From: Flagellimonas olearia
GTDB lineage: Bacteria > Bacteroidota > Bacteroidia > Flavobacteriales > Flavobacteriaceae
Direction: 5' to 3'
Length of the DNA stretch: 64,000 nucleotides
NCBI RefSeq assembly: GCF_009184425.1
Contig: NZ_WELG01000001.1
Coordinates: forward strand, 1,859,870-1,923,869
In this document: positions 52,874-62,360 of the stretch, piece by piece
Position numbering within the stretch: the first letter of the stretch is position 1
Layout of the letters: each line of letters opens with the position of its first letter
Position numbers and translations under genes: made by a program
The notes under the pieces: generated by a model
Database searches by the model: none
The model's input: only the letters and a program-made list of their open reading frames with translations
What the model was told of the DNA's origin: nothing

Positions 52874-53416
52874 GTTATATATCTCTCAAAAAAGTTGATA
52901 CTTAATTAGGGTTTCTATAATAAAGAGGTGTGAAAATTATTTTTACCCCAAAAAATATGCGCATAAATTATAGTATTCACATTTCAAAAAGATGGGATTT
53001 CATGAAAACCTCAGTAAAATTGGCAGTTCAAGGGCTAGATAAATATTTTGAACATATGCAATCGAAGACCGAAATTTTGCCTGGCACTTAGCCTTATCGG
53101 CAAATATTCACCTAGAAACAAAGGTTAGAGGGACAGAAAAATTATAAAATGTACTGAGATGGAAATTTACAGAACATATACCCAATAAAATACCCTAATC
53201 TTAGCAAAGGATTTTATTGGGTATACAAAAGTGAAGAAGTGGATAAACCTGCCAATGTCAAAAATCAGCGGTTTTCATAAAAAAAACGGGAAGTAAAACA
53301 GCTAGTTTTAGGCACTCATATCTATTCAAGGTACAACTGAAGGATTCCTTGAAAAATTTAATTTCGAAGATCTTTTTCTCACATAGATTCATGCCATAAA
53401 CTTGCCCATAAAAGAA
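52874..53416. other. intergenic, promoter region of the first FecR-SusCD operon
   Basis: About 540 bp, AT-rich, no coding frame seen. The minus-strand promoter of the FecR operon should lie at its left side. Confidence 0.45.
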
Positions 53417-53439
53417 GGGGAGTGAAAATTTCACTCCCC
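53417..53439 (-). terminator. terminator of the AGE gene
   Basis: GGGGAGTG...CACTCCCC hairpin with a T-rich tail (TTCTTTTA) on the minus strand, about 110 bp after the AGE stop codon. Confidence 0.7.
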
Positions 53440-53549
53440 AACAATCAAAAACTAAACTAACTCAAAAGTAGGCCACTCATATAAGTTAAACGTGTTACAG
53501 GACACTACTCAAAATCACCCTATGAAACCTTTCTTGTTATCACGGAAAT

Positions 53550-54890
53550 CTAAAAAAGGCCCGATAGTTTGCCTTCCCTGGACATCATGCGTTCCAATGC
53601 CATAATGTTACGCATGAGATAACGGGGTGTATGATAATGTTCAGCACTTTTAATTGACAATTCATCCAACTTCCTATCACCACCAAAAACCCAAAAGGCC
53701 AAGTCTGGTCTAACCATCTTCTCCTGGACATAAGTCTCCGTTTCCACAAAGGAATTCTCAGCCCATTTCTCACCCGAATGCTCAAGCAACAGCAAATCAC
53801 CGATCAATACTTCTTGCTCACACCAGGCCGATTTTCTTGACACCCAGTCATAGTTGTCTATATTGGTAAGAATCACAAAATGTCCTCCATAAACATCATC
53901 TGCGGCAATATCCACATGCCTCTTGAAAACTTCCTTTGCACGGGCATAGAGATATGCATCTTTTCTACGCACGGCTTCAGCCAAAACAAAGGCAGCAGTT
54001 TCTATGCTATGTCCAATAACAGAGAATTGTCCAAACTCATTATCCGGTATGGTTAAATCATGGTTTATAACCTCCAGCAATATTTTGGATTCAGGATGGG
54101 TATGATTGTCCAAAATGGCATTGATACAACGATTGGACAGATTTTCAAATCTTTCATCCGGACCTTGCTGAAGTAGTTGTGTGGACAGACTTAGAAAAAT
54201 CATCCAATGCCCAAGCACTCTAGTTCCCACTATCTTGGCATCTCCCGGAGCATAGGTCGTATAAACATAATCTGGTTGGTCATATCGGTCCACACAGTGC
54301 AGGATAATCTCTTTCGCAAGATCAAGATATTTCTTTTCACCAGTGGCCTTTGAATACTCTGCCAGTCCTTCGGCAACGAACAAATCCCCATAAATATCAC
54401 CTGGTCCTGTAAGAGGTTTTCCTTCACGACTAAAAATGTCATTCCAGAAATTATCATCCGTGGGCCTCAGCGGCAAAATAAAATCGATGGCCTTACGGGC
54501 AATTTCCAGATAGCTCGGATTGGGATCCAAATTATTGTACAGAAAAGAATACACCCAAATTCCCCTACCCTGCATCCAGGTCTTTTTATTGGTATTCACA
54601 GGCTCCCGGGCAGAGACGTCAAAATTGATCATAAACCCTCCGTTGTCGTAATCTATAATAAAACGATCCATATTGGGAAGAAAGCGGTCAAAAAGTTCTG
54701 TTTTATACCTCTTGTGAATCTGCTCCAAAGATTCTTCTCCAATTTTTTGGGTAGAGCCACTATCCTCCAATGTCATGTTTTCTGGTTTTGAATTGAAATC
54801 CGCGCAACTTGACACTCCAGCCATGGCCAAAAGACCAAGTCCGGACAACGAATTTTGTTTTATAAAATTTCTCCTTGATGAGTTTTTCAT
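53550..54890 (-). CDS. Tat-exported AGE-family (N-acylglucosamine 2-epimerase-like) protein
   Basis: 446 residues. N-terminal SSRRNFIKQNSLSGLGLLAMAGVSSCAD has twin Arg, a hydrophobic core and a Cys (SSC), so Tat export with possible lipidation. The body is an (alpha/alpha)6 barrel of the AGE/cellobiose-epimerase superfamily: TWMQGRGIWVYSFLYNNLD, GPGDIYGDLFVAEGLAEYSKATG, VLGHWMIFLSLSTQL, GHSIETAAFVLAEAVRR (His of the active pair), SRKSAWCEQEVLIGDLLLLEHSG. Sugar epimerase or isomerase is likely; substrate unknown. Last gene of the second SusCD operon. Confidence 0.8.
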   Translation of the reverse strand: MKNSSRRNFIKQNSLSGLGLLAMAGVSSCADFNSKPENMTLEDSGSTQKIGEESLEQIHKRYKTELFDRFLPNMDRFIIDYDNGGFMINFDVSAREPVNTNKKTWMQGRGIWVYSFLYNNLDPNPSYLEIARKAIDFILPLRPTDDNFWNDIFSREGKPLTGPGDIYGDLFVAEGLAEYSKATGEKKYLDLAKEIILHCVDRYDQPDYVYTTYAPGDAKIVGTRVLGHWMIFLSLSTQLLQQGPDERFENLSNRCINAILDNHTHPESKILLEVINHDLTIPDNEFGQFSVIGHSIETAAFVLAEAVRRKDAYLYARAKEVFKRHVDIAADDVYGGHFVILTNIDNYDWVSRKSAWCEQEVLIGDLLLLEHSGEKWAENSFVETETYVQEKMVRPDLAFWVFGGDRKLDELSIKSAEHYHTPRYLMRNIMALERMMSREGKLSGLF

Positions 54891-55136
54891 TTCTATATTT
54901 TGTTTAAAATTTTTAATCCAATTGAACAGTCATATTTAAAACTTACCGGTTTAAAGCCAATCTCCAACGATATTAAATCCAATTGTTTAAAGTCAATTAT
55001 GGAAAACATATTTCCCCAACAACACCTGTTTTCCCTTTGGGATTGCTTTGGAAATTGCAAAAGACTAAACTTAAACTGTAGGATAAAATCCAAAAAGAAT
55101 CTATACCGTACCTTAAAATGAAAATAGACTTAACAT

Positions 55137-56723
55137 CTAATCTTTTGCGTCCCACCACAACTTAGTGACCGCATTATCCGGACCACCCAATAAACTATTT
55201 GCGGCTTCTTCAACTGCATCCCTATTATTATTATACTCGTTCCCCACATAAGGAACCCTAGATGGAATTTCATCAATTGAGATGCCCGGGTTATCACTCT
55301 CAAGACGATTGTAAAGGGTAGGATACCCCGTTCTTCGTCTTTCTGCCCACGCTTCTTCACTATCTGGAAACAGAGCGATCCACTTTTGCGTAATAATCTG
55401 TTCCAATTGTCTTTCCTCTGAACCGCCTGCATCGAACCTAACGGGAACGGAGGAAACCGCTGAACTAGCGGAATCATAGCCTACAGGAATATTAGTGCTG
55501 GTAACAAAGTCTTCGCCCGAAAGGTTATTGCCGTCATAGCCATACTCGGAAAGAGATTTCGTAACAGCCTCTTGATATAGACTTTCGGCAGAGCCTCCCA
55601 TATTCCAGCCAGAAAGCGCCCCTTCCGCGCGTAAAAAATAGGCCTCCGCGGCACGGAGCAAAGGCCAATCCGGTCCTTTGTCCCCAACAATCATGTAGGC
55701 CGGCCCCATATTGGAACTGTTTGTATTCAGTCCCAAACTCTGTTTATCGGATTTAGACTGACCATTTCGTATCCCTTCCCAATCAAAGGTCATTCCCACG
55801 GGGTCATCGGAAGGGTCTGGATTGTCTGCTGGCGAAAAATAATCTGTAATCCTTGGATCCTCATATCCCTTTAAAATACTTTCCATATCCGCACTCATTC
55901 TAAAGTCGGACCAAGGTGTCATCCTATTGTAATTATTGACAAAGGGAATAGCCGAATGCACATAGGAATTATCGGAATTGTCCTCTATAACACCATCGGC
56001 TACCGCAATTTCTGCCTGTGTTCTAGCCAATTCCGGTTCCACATACTTGACTCTTAATGCCAACCGTAGTCGCAAGGTGTTCGCCAATTTCAACCACTGA
56101 TCCACATTTCCTGAAAAAACTACATCTTGGGCACCTAAAAATGAGATTTCGCCGCTATGGCTTTTTAAAATTCCAACAGCTTCCTCCAATTCCCCAAAAA
56201 AGTCTTTGTAAATATCTTCTTGCGTGTCATAAGGAACTGAAAATTCACCATTTCCAAAACTGGAATAGGGTATTGGGCCCCAAAAATCCGTTATTTTATG
56301 GTAGACATACACCTTGTAGACCTTCATCATGGCATTTTCAATATCCAATCCATTCTCCTCGGCAAAGTCCTCGGCGTATTTAACCTTGGGAGCCACACTG
56401 CCATAAAACCCATCCCAAAAGACGTTCAACCATTCCCCGTGCATTACAAATCTGTCCGAGAAAAAATCTGGATGCGTATGCGCCGTGTAATTGGCATACA
56501 TGTCCGAAAATCCACCATGCCCCCTTAAAAAAGGCATGATATTGCCAAAATAGACCCCACTGAACAGGGCTCCCCTAAACACATATCCATAAGAAGATTG
56601 ATCTAGCTGATCAACCGATAAGGTTTTAGGGTTGGTGTTCACATCATTGAATTCATTGGTACACCCTCCCAGGCCCAATGCCATGATCAAAACAACTATA
56701 ACAAGTTTATCTAAATATTTCAT
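55137..56723 (-). CDS. SusD/RagB-type surface nutrient-binding lipoprotein (second locus)
   Basis: 528 residues. Lipoprotein signal with Cys21 (LGLGGCTNEFNDVNTNPKTL). SusD-like_2 body: YGYVFRGALFSGVYFGNIMPFLRGHGGFSDMYANY, MKVYKVYVYHKITDFWGPIPYSSFGNG, QWLKLANTLRLRLALRV, and C-terminal QKWIALFPDSEEAWAERRRTGYPTLYN. Pairs with the SusC gene 16 bp upstream. Confidence 0.93.
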   Translation of the reverse strand: MKYLDKLVIVVLIMALGLGGCTNEFNDVNTNPKTLSVDQLDQSSYGYVFRGALFSGVYFGNIMPFLRGHGGFSDMYANYTAHTHPDFFSDRFVMHGEWLNVFWDGFYGSVAPKVKYAEDFAEENGLDIENAMMKVYKVYVYHKITDFWGPIPYSSFGNGEFSVPYDTQEDIYKDFFGELEEAVGILKSHSGEISFLGAQDVVFSGNVDQWLKLANTLRLRLALRVKYVEPELARTQAEIAVADGVIEDNSDNSYVHSAIPFVNNYNRMTPWSDFRMSADMESILKGYEDPRITDYFSPADNPDPSDDPVGMTFDWEGIRNGQSKSDKQSLGLNTNSSNMGPAYMIVGDKGPDWPLLRAAEAYFLRAEGALSGWNMGGSAESLYQEAVTKSLSEYGYDGNNLSGEDFVTSTNIPVGYDSASSAVSSVPVRFDAGGSEERQLEQIITQKWIALFPDSEEAWAERRRTGYPTLYNRLESDNPGISIDEIPSRVPYVGNEYNNNRDAVEEAANSLLGGPDNAVTKLWWDAKD

Positions 56724-56739
56724 TATCGTTTAAATTTTA

Positions 56740-59700
56740 TTAAAATCCTATATTTATTGAAGCACCAAAAGAACGAGTGGTAGGCAAGGAAAGAGACTCT
56801 CTTCCTTCTGCTCCATTGGAAATATCGGTCACCATTTCTGGATCAACATCGGAGGCATTATAGAAGAAAAACAAATTTCTTCCCACCAACGATATCCTTG
56901 CCGATTTAAATGGTGTTTTGGAAATCAATCTTTCCGGCAAACTATACCCTAAAACCAACTCACGAAGTCTAACATTGGTAGCATCGCGCACAAAAGCCTC
57001 ACCAACCGGTGCGCCCAGTCCGCCTAAATGGTTCCAGAGATTTTCTGCTGAAATTGAAGTAGTATTCGGGCTACCATCTTCTGTAATGGCTGTTTCCCCG
57101 TCAAAAATATTTTCCCCAAAGACCAAAGAACCATCCCTTCCTTGAGCTGTATAGTCAAGTACACCGGCACCGGCCAATATGGATTCTGTAAAAGAGATAA
57201 ATGAACCTCCTTTGCGCATATCAACCAATGCACTTAAAGAAAAGTTCTTATACCTAAATGTGTTGTTAAGACCCGCAGTCCAATCCGGGTTATAATTGGC
57301 TACTTTTACATCTTGACCAACGGTAATTTCGGGAAGTCCATTGGCATCCACCACTATCCTTCCTTGATCGTCCCTTACAAACCCTCTTGAATAAATGTCC
57401 CCGAAAGGTTGGCCCGCAACTAGCTTGTATGTCCTGATATAGTCACTTGCCTGGGTCAATTCATCAAATCCATCAGCGATATTCAATACCGTATTCCTGT
57501 TTGTGGATAAATTCAAATCTACATCCCATGAAAAGTCAGGATTATCCACAATGTAAGAACCTAGAGCAAATTCAAAGCCTTCATTCTCCACATCAGCTCC
57601 ATTCTGAAAGACACTGGTAACCCCAGAACCAATAGGTACTGGAGATGCGAACAACTGGTCGTACGTATTGGTTTTATAATATGTCATGTTAAACCTTAAT
57701 CTATCGATCAGCCTAAGGTCCATACCAACTTCAAATGAATTAGTAGACTCTGGTTTTAAACTATCGTTCGGAAGTGTTGTACTTAACGAAATTGTCCCGT
57801 TATTGATTGAAGCGTTTCGGGAAAGCATATACGGATTGGTATCATTACCCACTTCAGCATAAGAACCTCTAAGTTTGAGATAGGATATGGCTTCTGGCAA
57901 ATCAACCAATTCACTTACTACGGCCGATAATCCAACTGAAGGGTAATAATAAGACCAACTATCGGAAGGTAAAGTTGAACTCCAATCATTCCTACCGGTA
58001 ACGCTTAAAAATATTGCATTTTTATATGAAATATCCCCATAGGCGTACACCGAGTTGACTTCCTTCTCCAAATAATAATTATCTGTTGGTATTGGATCTG
58101 TGGTGTTTGATATGGCAAACAAATTCTCAATTTGGAAATTTACACCTGAAGCGCCCAACCCATCTGCCTTGAATCTTCTATTATTGGCACCCAAATTCAG
58201 ATTCACCTGAAAATCGTCATTCAAGAACGTGGTGTTATAACTCAAGAGCAAATCTGTATTCCATTCAAACGAATCGGAATATAAACGGGAATAACTACCA
58301 TTGTCTGCAGTGACATAGGTGTCATTGTTCATTTTGGTCTCACTCTTTGAGTTGGTTCTATCCAGTGCGGATCGTACTTGGACCGAAAGATTGTCCAATA
58401 TGTCGTAGTTTAAACTCATCATAGCAAGAACCCTCTCAGAAATTCTTGGACTTACAACATTGTTCCTGGTCCAATATGGGTTTCCTGCTCCGTTAAAGCC
58501 CGGACTGTAAAAATGCTGTCTTGTTTGGCCTGCAGAGTTTACAAACTGATAATGCTCCAAATCCTGTGTTCTGATATTTCTAGGTATTTGATATAGATAC
58601 CTTACAGGGTTATTGAAACTTTCCCCTGTAAACAAAACATTGGAATAATCTTCCCTGATATAGTTCAATTTGGAATCAAGCGTCAAACGATCTGTAAGAT
58701 CCGAAGACCACCTTACAGCCATGTCATTCTTGTTAAGATCATTGCCAGCAATTATCCCCGAAGCATCGGTGTGGGTGTATGAAAAAAATGCATTGGACTT
58801 CTCAGAATTGATATTAACGGAAAGATTGGCGGCCAAACTTGTCCCTGTCTGAAAGAAATCTTTAATATTGTCTGGTTGGGCAGTGTAAGCATAAGTGGAG
58901 TTGCCTCCCAATTGATTTTCTATATAATTGGGATCGTTGGACCAATGGTTCACCAATGAACCGTCAAACCTAGGTCCCCACGATGTAACAGCATTTTCGG
59001 AATAAATACCGTTTGCGCCTTGCCCATACTCATTCTGATATTTGGTTAGGATTATAGGAGCATTTCCCATAAAGGTGAACCCAAGACTTGAACTGATTCC
59101 TTCTTCTGCTCCTATTCCGGATTTTGTCTCTATGATAATGGCTCCGTTGTTGGCCCTACTACCGTATAATGCGGCCGCATTTGCTCCTTGCATCACAGAA
59201 ATGGATGCTATGTTATCTGGACTTAAATTGGAAATATCGCCATTGAGAATTATCCCATCAACAACATAAATGGGTTGGCTACTTCCATTTATGGAACGAT
59301 TTCCCCTAAGGGTAACTTTAGATGGTGCCCCAACTCCAGAACCCGTGGTGGTAACCCTAAGTCCGGCAACCTTTCCAGTTAGACCATTGACCATGTTAAT
59401 GGGTCTAGCTTCAGTAATTTCATTGGGATCAACACCCTCAGTAGCATAGCTCAACGATTTTTTACTTCTGGTAATACCCAAGGCAGTCACTACCACTTCA
59501 TCCAATCCAGCCGCATTTTCCTCCAATACGATCATAAACTCAGATTTTCCGTTGACCGCTATTTCCTTTGTTGAGAAACCCAAATAGGAAACCACAAGTA
59601 GGGCATTCCCATCGGCCAAATCAATGGTAAAGTTCCCGTCAAAATCGGCAATTACGCCATTGGTGGTACCTTTCTCCAAAATATTGGCCCCGGAAAGTGG

Positions 59701-60159
59701 AACACCACTTTGATCCAAAACGGTGCCGCTTACACTAAATTGGGGATTCTTTAATGTATTGTCTTTCCCCTCACCCTTTGGGTCAACGACCGCCAATTTG
59801 GAATCATAAAGAAAGATCTGCCTATCTATTATCTTATAGGCCGTATTGGTAGCTTTGAAAACTTCGTCCAAAACCGAGACTACCCTTACCTTCTCGCCTT
59901 TCACACTTATTCTTCGCTGCAGATCAACATCTTCAGTGATATAAACAAGTCTAAAATCTGTTTTACCCTCGATTTCATCCAATAGCCGAGCAACAGAAAC
60001 ATTCTCAAGATTCAAGGTGATTTTGGTTCGTTGGGAATATGTGTCATTCGCCACCATTGTCAACAATGATGTGAACATGAATAAAAAACTAAGCTTCATA
60101 TGTAAACCAAGCTTTATTGATAGTAGAGACTTCCTCTCCTGGGAAGATTTTTTTTTCAT
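56740..60159 (-). CDS. SusC/RagA-type TonB-dependent transporter with STN domain (second locus)
   Basis: 1139 residues. Signal peptide to about residue 43 (LGLHMKLSFLFMFTSLLTMVANDTYSQ). STN about 45-120 (TKITLNLENVSVARLLDEIEGKTDFRLVY), carboxypeptidase-D-like about 140-220 (SGVPLSGANILEKGTTNGVIADFDGNFTIDL), plug about 240-360 (VNGLTGKVAGLRVTTTGSGVGAPSKVTLRGNRSINGSSQPIYVVDG), then the barrel ending in F. Different in sequence from the first SusC, so probably a different ligand. Preceded by FecR (161 bp). Confidence 0.95.
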   Translation of the reverse strand: MKKKSSQERKSLLSIKLGLHMKLSFLFMFTSLLTMVANDTYSQRTKITLNLENVSVARLLDEIEGKTDFRLVYITEDVDLQRRISVKGEKVRVVSVLDEVFKATNTAYKIIDRQIFLYDSKLAVVDPKGEGKDNTLKNPQFSVSGTVLDQSGVPLSGANILEKGTTNGVIADFDGNFTIDLADGNALLVVSYLGFSTKEIAVNGKSEFMIVLEENAAGLDEVVVTALGITRSKKSLSYATEGVDPNEITEARPINMVNGLTGKVAGLRVTTTGSGVGAPSKVTLRGNRSINGSSQPIYVVDGIILNGDISNLSPDNIASISVMQGANAAALYGSRANNGAIIIETKSGIGAEEGISSSLGFTFMGNAPIILTKYQNEYGQGANGIYSENAVTSWGPRFDGSLVNHWSNDPNYIENQLGGNSTYAYTAQPDNIKDFFQTGTSLAANLSVNINSEKSNAFFSYTHTDASGIIAGNDLNKNDMAVRWSSDLTDRLTLDSKLNYIREDYSNVLFTGESFNNPVRYLYQIPRNIRTQDLEHYQFVNSAGQTRQHFYSPGFNGAGNPYWTRNNVVSPRISERVLAMMSLNYDILDNLSVQVRSALDRTNSKSETKMNNDTYVTADNGSYSRLYSDSFEWNTDLLLSYNTTFLNDDFQVNLNLGANNRRFKADGLGASGVNFQIENLFAISNTTDPIPTDNYYLEKEVNSVYAYGDISYKNAIFLSVTGRNDWSSTLPSDSWSYYYPSVGLSAVVSELVDLPEAISYLKLRGSYAEVGNDTNPYMLSRNASINNGTISLSTTLPNDSLKPESTNSFEVGMDLRLIDRLRFNMTYYKTNTYDQLFASPVPIGSGVTSVFQNGADVENEGFEFALGSYIVDNPDFSWDVDLNLSTNRNTVLNIADGFDELTQASDYIRTYKLVAGQPFGDIYSRGFVRDDQGRIVVDANGLPEITVGQDVKVANYNPDWTAGLNNTFRYKNFSLSALVDMRKGGSFISFTESILAGAGVLDYTAQGRDGSLVFGENIFDGETAITEDGSPNTTSISAENLWNHLGGLGAPVGEAFVRDATNVRLRELVLGYSLPERLISKTPFKSARISLVGRNLFFFYNASDVDPEMVTDISNGAEGRESLSLPTTRSFGASINIGF

Positions 60160-60320
60160 AATTTTGTAATGTTTAATTGTGGTTGTTTTACTTTAAGCAA
60201 TCACTTAGATATCGGAAAATGGTGACTCATTTTCCGATTTTTCTTTTTCAAGAAATAAGCAATCACATTTTTCAGGTCATTTTCTCTAGGTTTTTTTCAT
60301 ATCTGGTTGCATTTTTCGGT

Positions 60321-61481
60321 TTATTTAATAATTATCTCATTCTGATTTATAGTGTATTGTATTCCATACATGGTCTTAAAATATTCTAGGATTTTTTCCA
60401 CCGGCATGTTTCCAAAGCTCGCATTGAACTCCTTCTTTCCCAATTCTGTATTTTCATTGACAATGGTGACATAATATTGCCGTTCCAGCTTTTTAAGAAT
60501 TTTATCGAATGTCATATTCCTAAAAACCAAGTCGCCGTCCAACCAAGAGGTATATATGCTGGTTACGACCGATTCAGTGGTTATATTTCCTTGTTTCCCG
60601 CTATAGTTCCCTTTCATTCCCGGGGATAAGACTATTGCCCCTCTCTTGTCCTCACCATGTTTTTTATCATAGAGCTCAACAGAACCCTTTACCAAAACAA
60701 CTTCCTTTACCTCTTCCTCGGGATATGCAGAGACATTGAATTCGGTACCCAATACTTTAATGTTCAATTCACCAGAGTTGACAACAAAAGGGTTTTCCTT
60801 GTCTTCCGCAACTTCCAAAAAGGCCTCTCCAGTTAAATAAACCTCGCGATTTTCTCCGTTCTTGAATTTTGTGGGATACCTGAATGATGAACCCGCATTT
60901 AAATGCACGATCGTTCCATCTGACAGTTCCAATTGAAATTTTTTCCCATATGGGACTTTCAATGTATTGAACACGATTTCATCTATATGGTCCTGTTTTC
61001 CATATGTGATTTTACCACCAACATGCTTACCCAAGACCTTACCGGCAGAATCTTCCAGCACCATGGATTCATCTTCGGAAATTACCTTTATGCTTCCGTC
61101 CCCAAGTTCCAAGGTCACAAAATCCTCTCCAGGAACAATTATTTGATCTACACTGTCATGAAAAAAAACCTGTTCCCTTAAAAAATAGCCGAGTGTCAAG
61201 AAAAGAACCGCCACTGCAGCATATTTATATAAACTCAGAATTCTTCCTTTGCCCGACCTTTGCTTATCCTTCTTTATTTGGTCCAACAAAAGTTTCTTTG
61301 ATCCTTCCATATCATATTTTTTCATACGACTGTCAATTGCATAATTAAGTTTCACAAAATCCGTGAACTGGTTTTTGTTGACGGGATTCTGCAACAATTC
61401 ATCCAACTTCTCCAACTCAGTTCCAGAAATGGAGTTCAGTATAAATTTAACAATAAGCCTTTGGGCAGTTTTCAGCTTCAT
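60321..61481 (-). CDS. FecR-family anti-sigma regulator (second locus)
   Basis: 386 residues. Membrane segment about 87-105 (YKYAAVAVLFLTLGYFL), FecR domain (VPYGKKFQLELSDGTIVHLNAGSSFRYPTKF ... LGTEFNVSAYPEEE) and C-terminal DUF4974 (FDKILKKLERQYYVTIVNENTELGKKEFNASF). Divergent from its ECF sigma gene, with about 100 bp between likely starts. Standard sigma-FecR-SusC-SusD arrangement. Confidence 0.93.
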   Translation of the reverse strand: MKLKTAQRLIVKFILNSISGTELEKLDELLQNPVNKNQFTDFVKLNYAIDSRMKKYDMEGSKKLLLDQIKKDKQRSGKGRILSLYKYAAVAVLFLTLGYFLREQVFFHDSVDQIIVPGEDFVTLELGDGSIKVISEDESMVLEDSAGKVLGKHVGGKITYGKQDHIDEIVFNTLKVPYGKKFQLELSDGTIVHLNAGSSFRYPTKFKNGENREVYLTGEAFLEVAEDKENPFVVNSGELNIKVLGTEFNVSAYPEEEVKEVVLVKGSVELYDKKHGEDKRGAIVLSPGMKGNYSGKQGNITTESVVTSIYTSWLDGDLVFRNMTFDKILKKLERQYYVTIVNENTELGKKEFNASFGNMPVEKILEYFKTMYGIQYTINQNEIIIK

Positions 61482-61584
61482 TTAATGATTATATCTTCTA
61501 CATACACGGAGTCAAAAGAAAAAACCCTTGCTTTTTATTGTTTTTTTTTATTATTTGTTAACATTAACCGACCGCAAAACCATC

Positions 61585-62196
61585 ATGAACTATGAATATG
61601 GAATGAAAGGCCAATCGAAATCACTGATGATTGACCTAAAAAAAGGAAATGAACAAGCTTATGCCCATTTGGTAGAACTTTATCACCACCAACTATGCGT
61701 TTATGCAAACAGTCTAATCCATGACAACCTGGCTGCAGAAGATATCGTTCAAAATGTATACTTCAAGATTTGGAAAAAAAGGCACATGCTAAAAAACAAT
61801 TTATCCATCAAAAGCTATCTGTACAAATCGGTATACAATGAATTTATAGACCAGTACAGAAAGAATAAATCTGTTTTGGCCCTTGAGAAAAAATATATTG
61901 ACACCTTGGATTTGGTGGTCGATTCAAATGATGATGATTATATAAGGACAATGATGGGACATTTGGACGTGGCCATTGATTCTCTACCCCCTAAATGCAA
62001 AAGAGTTTTTATTCTGAGTAAAAAAGAAGGACTCACCAATGTAGAAATAGCAGAGCATTTAAATATTTCCAAAAAAAGCGTAGAAGGACAGATCACGAAG
62101 GCTTTTGTTATATTACGAAATAAATTGAAAGACAAGTTCAATGTAATCCTTGTGTTGCTGGCAGGGTTGGATTTTAAAAGAAAAGGACTAGCGTAG
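61585..62196 (+). CDS. ECF-type RNA polymerase sigma factor (second locus)
   Basis: 203 residues from MNYEYGMKGQ; an in-frame ATG at 61528 would add a hydrophobic leader (MLFIVFFYYLLTL) unusual for sigma factors, and MKGQ at 61603 is also possible. Region 2: LVELYHHQLCVYANSLIHDNLAAEDIVQNVYFKIW; region 4: LPPKCKRVFILSKKEGLTNVEIAEHLNISKKSVEGQITKAF. Partner of the divergent FecR. The C-terminus carries a short hydrophobic extension (FNVILVLLAGLDF). Confidence 0.9.
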   Translation: MNYEYGMKGQSKSLMIDLKKGNEQAYAHLVELYHHQLCVYANSLIHDNLAAEDIVQNVYFKIWKKRHMLKNNLSIKSYLYKSVYNEFIDQYRKNKSVLALEKKYIDTLDLVVDSNDDDYIRTMMGHLDVAIDSLPPKCKRVFILSKKEGLTNVEIAEHLNISKKSVEGQITKAFVILRNKLKDKFNVILVLLAGLDFKRKGLA

Positions 62197-62360
62197 TTGC
62201 CATTGCAATCAATTTTCCTCACCCAGCATGGATTCATATGGTTAGGCAATAATCCTATTGAGATTAAACCCTAAACAGGTGAAAAACATCTTTTCCAAAA
62301 AAAGATATTTCTACCGAAGAGCACAAAGAACCTACATGATCATTACACTTTAACATCCTA

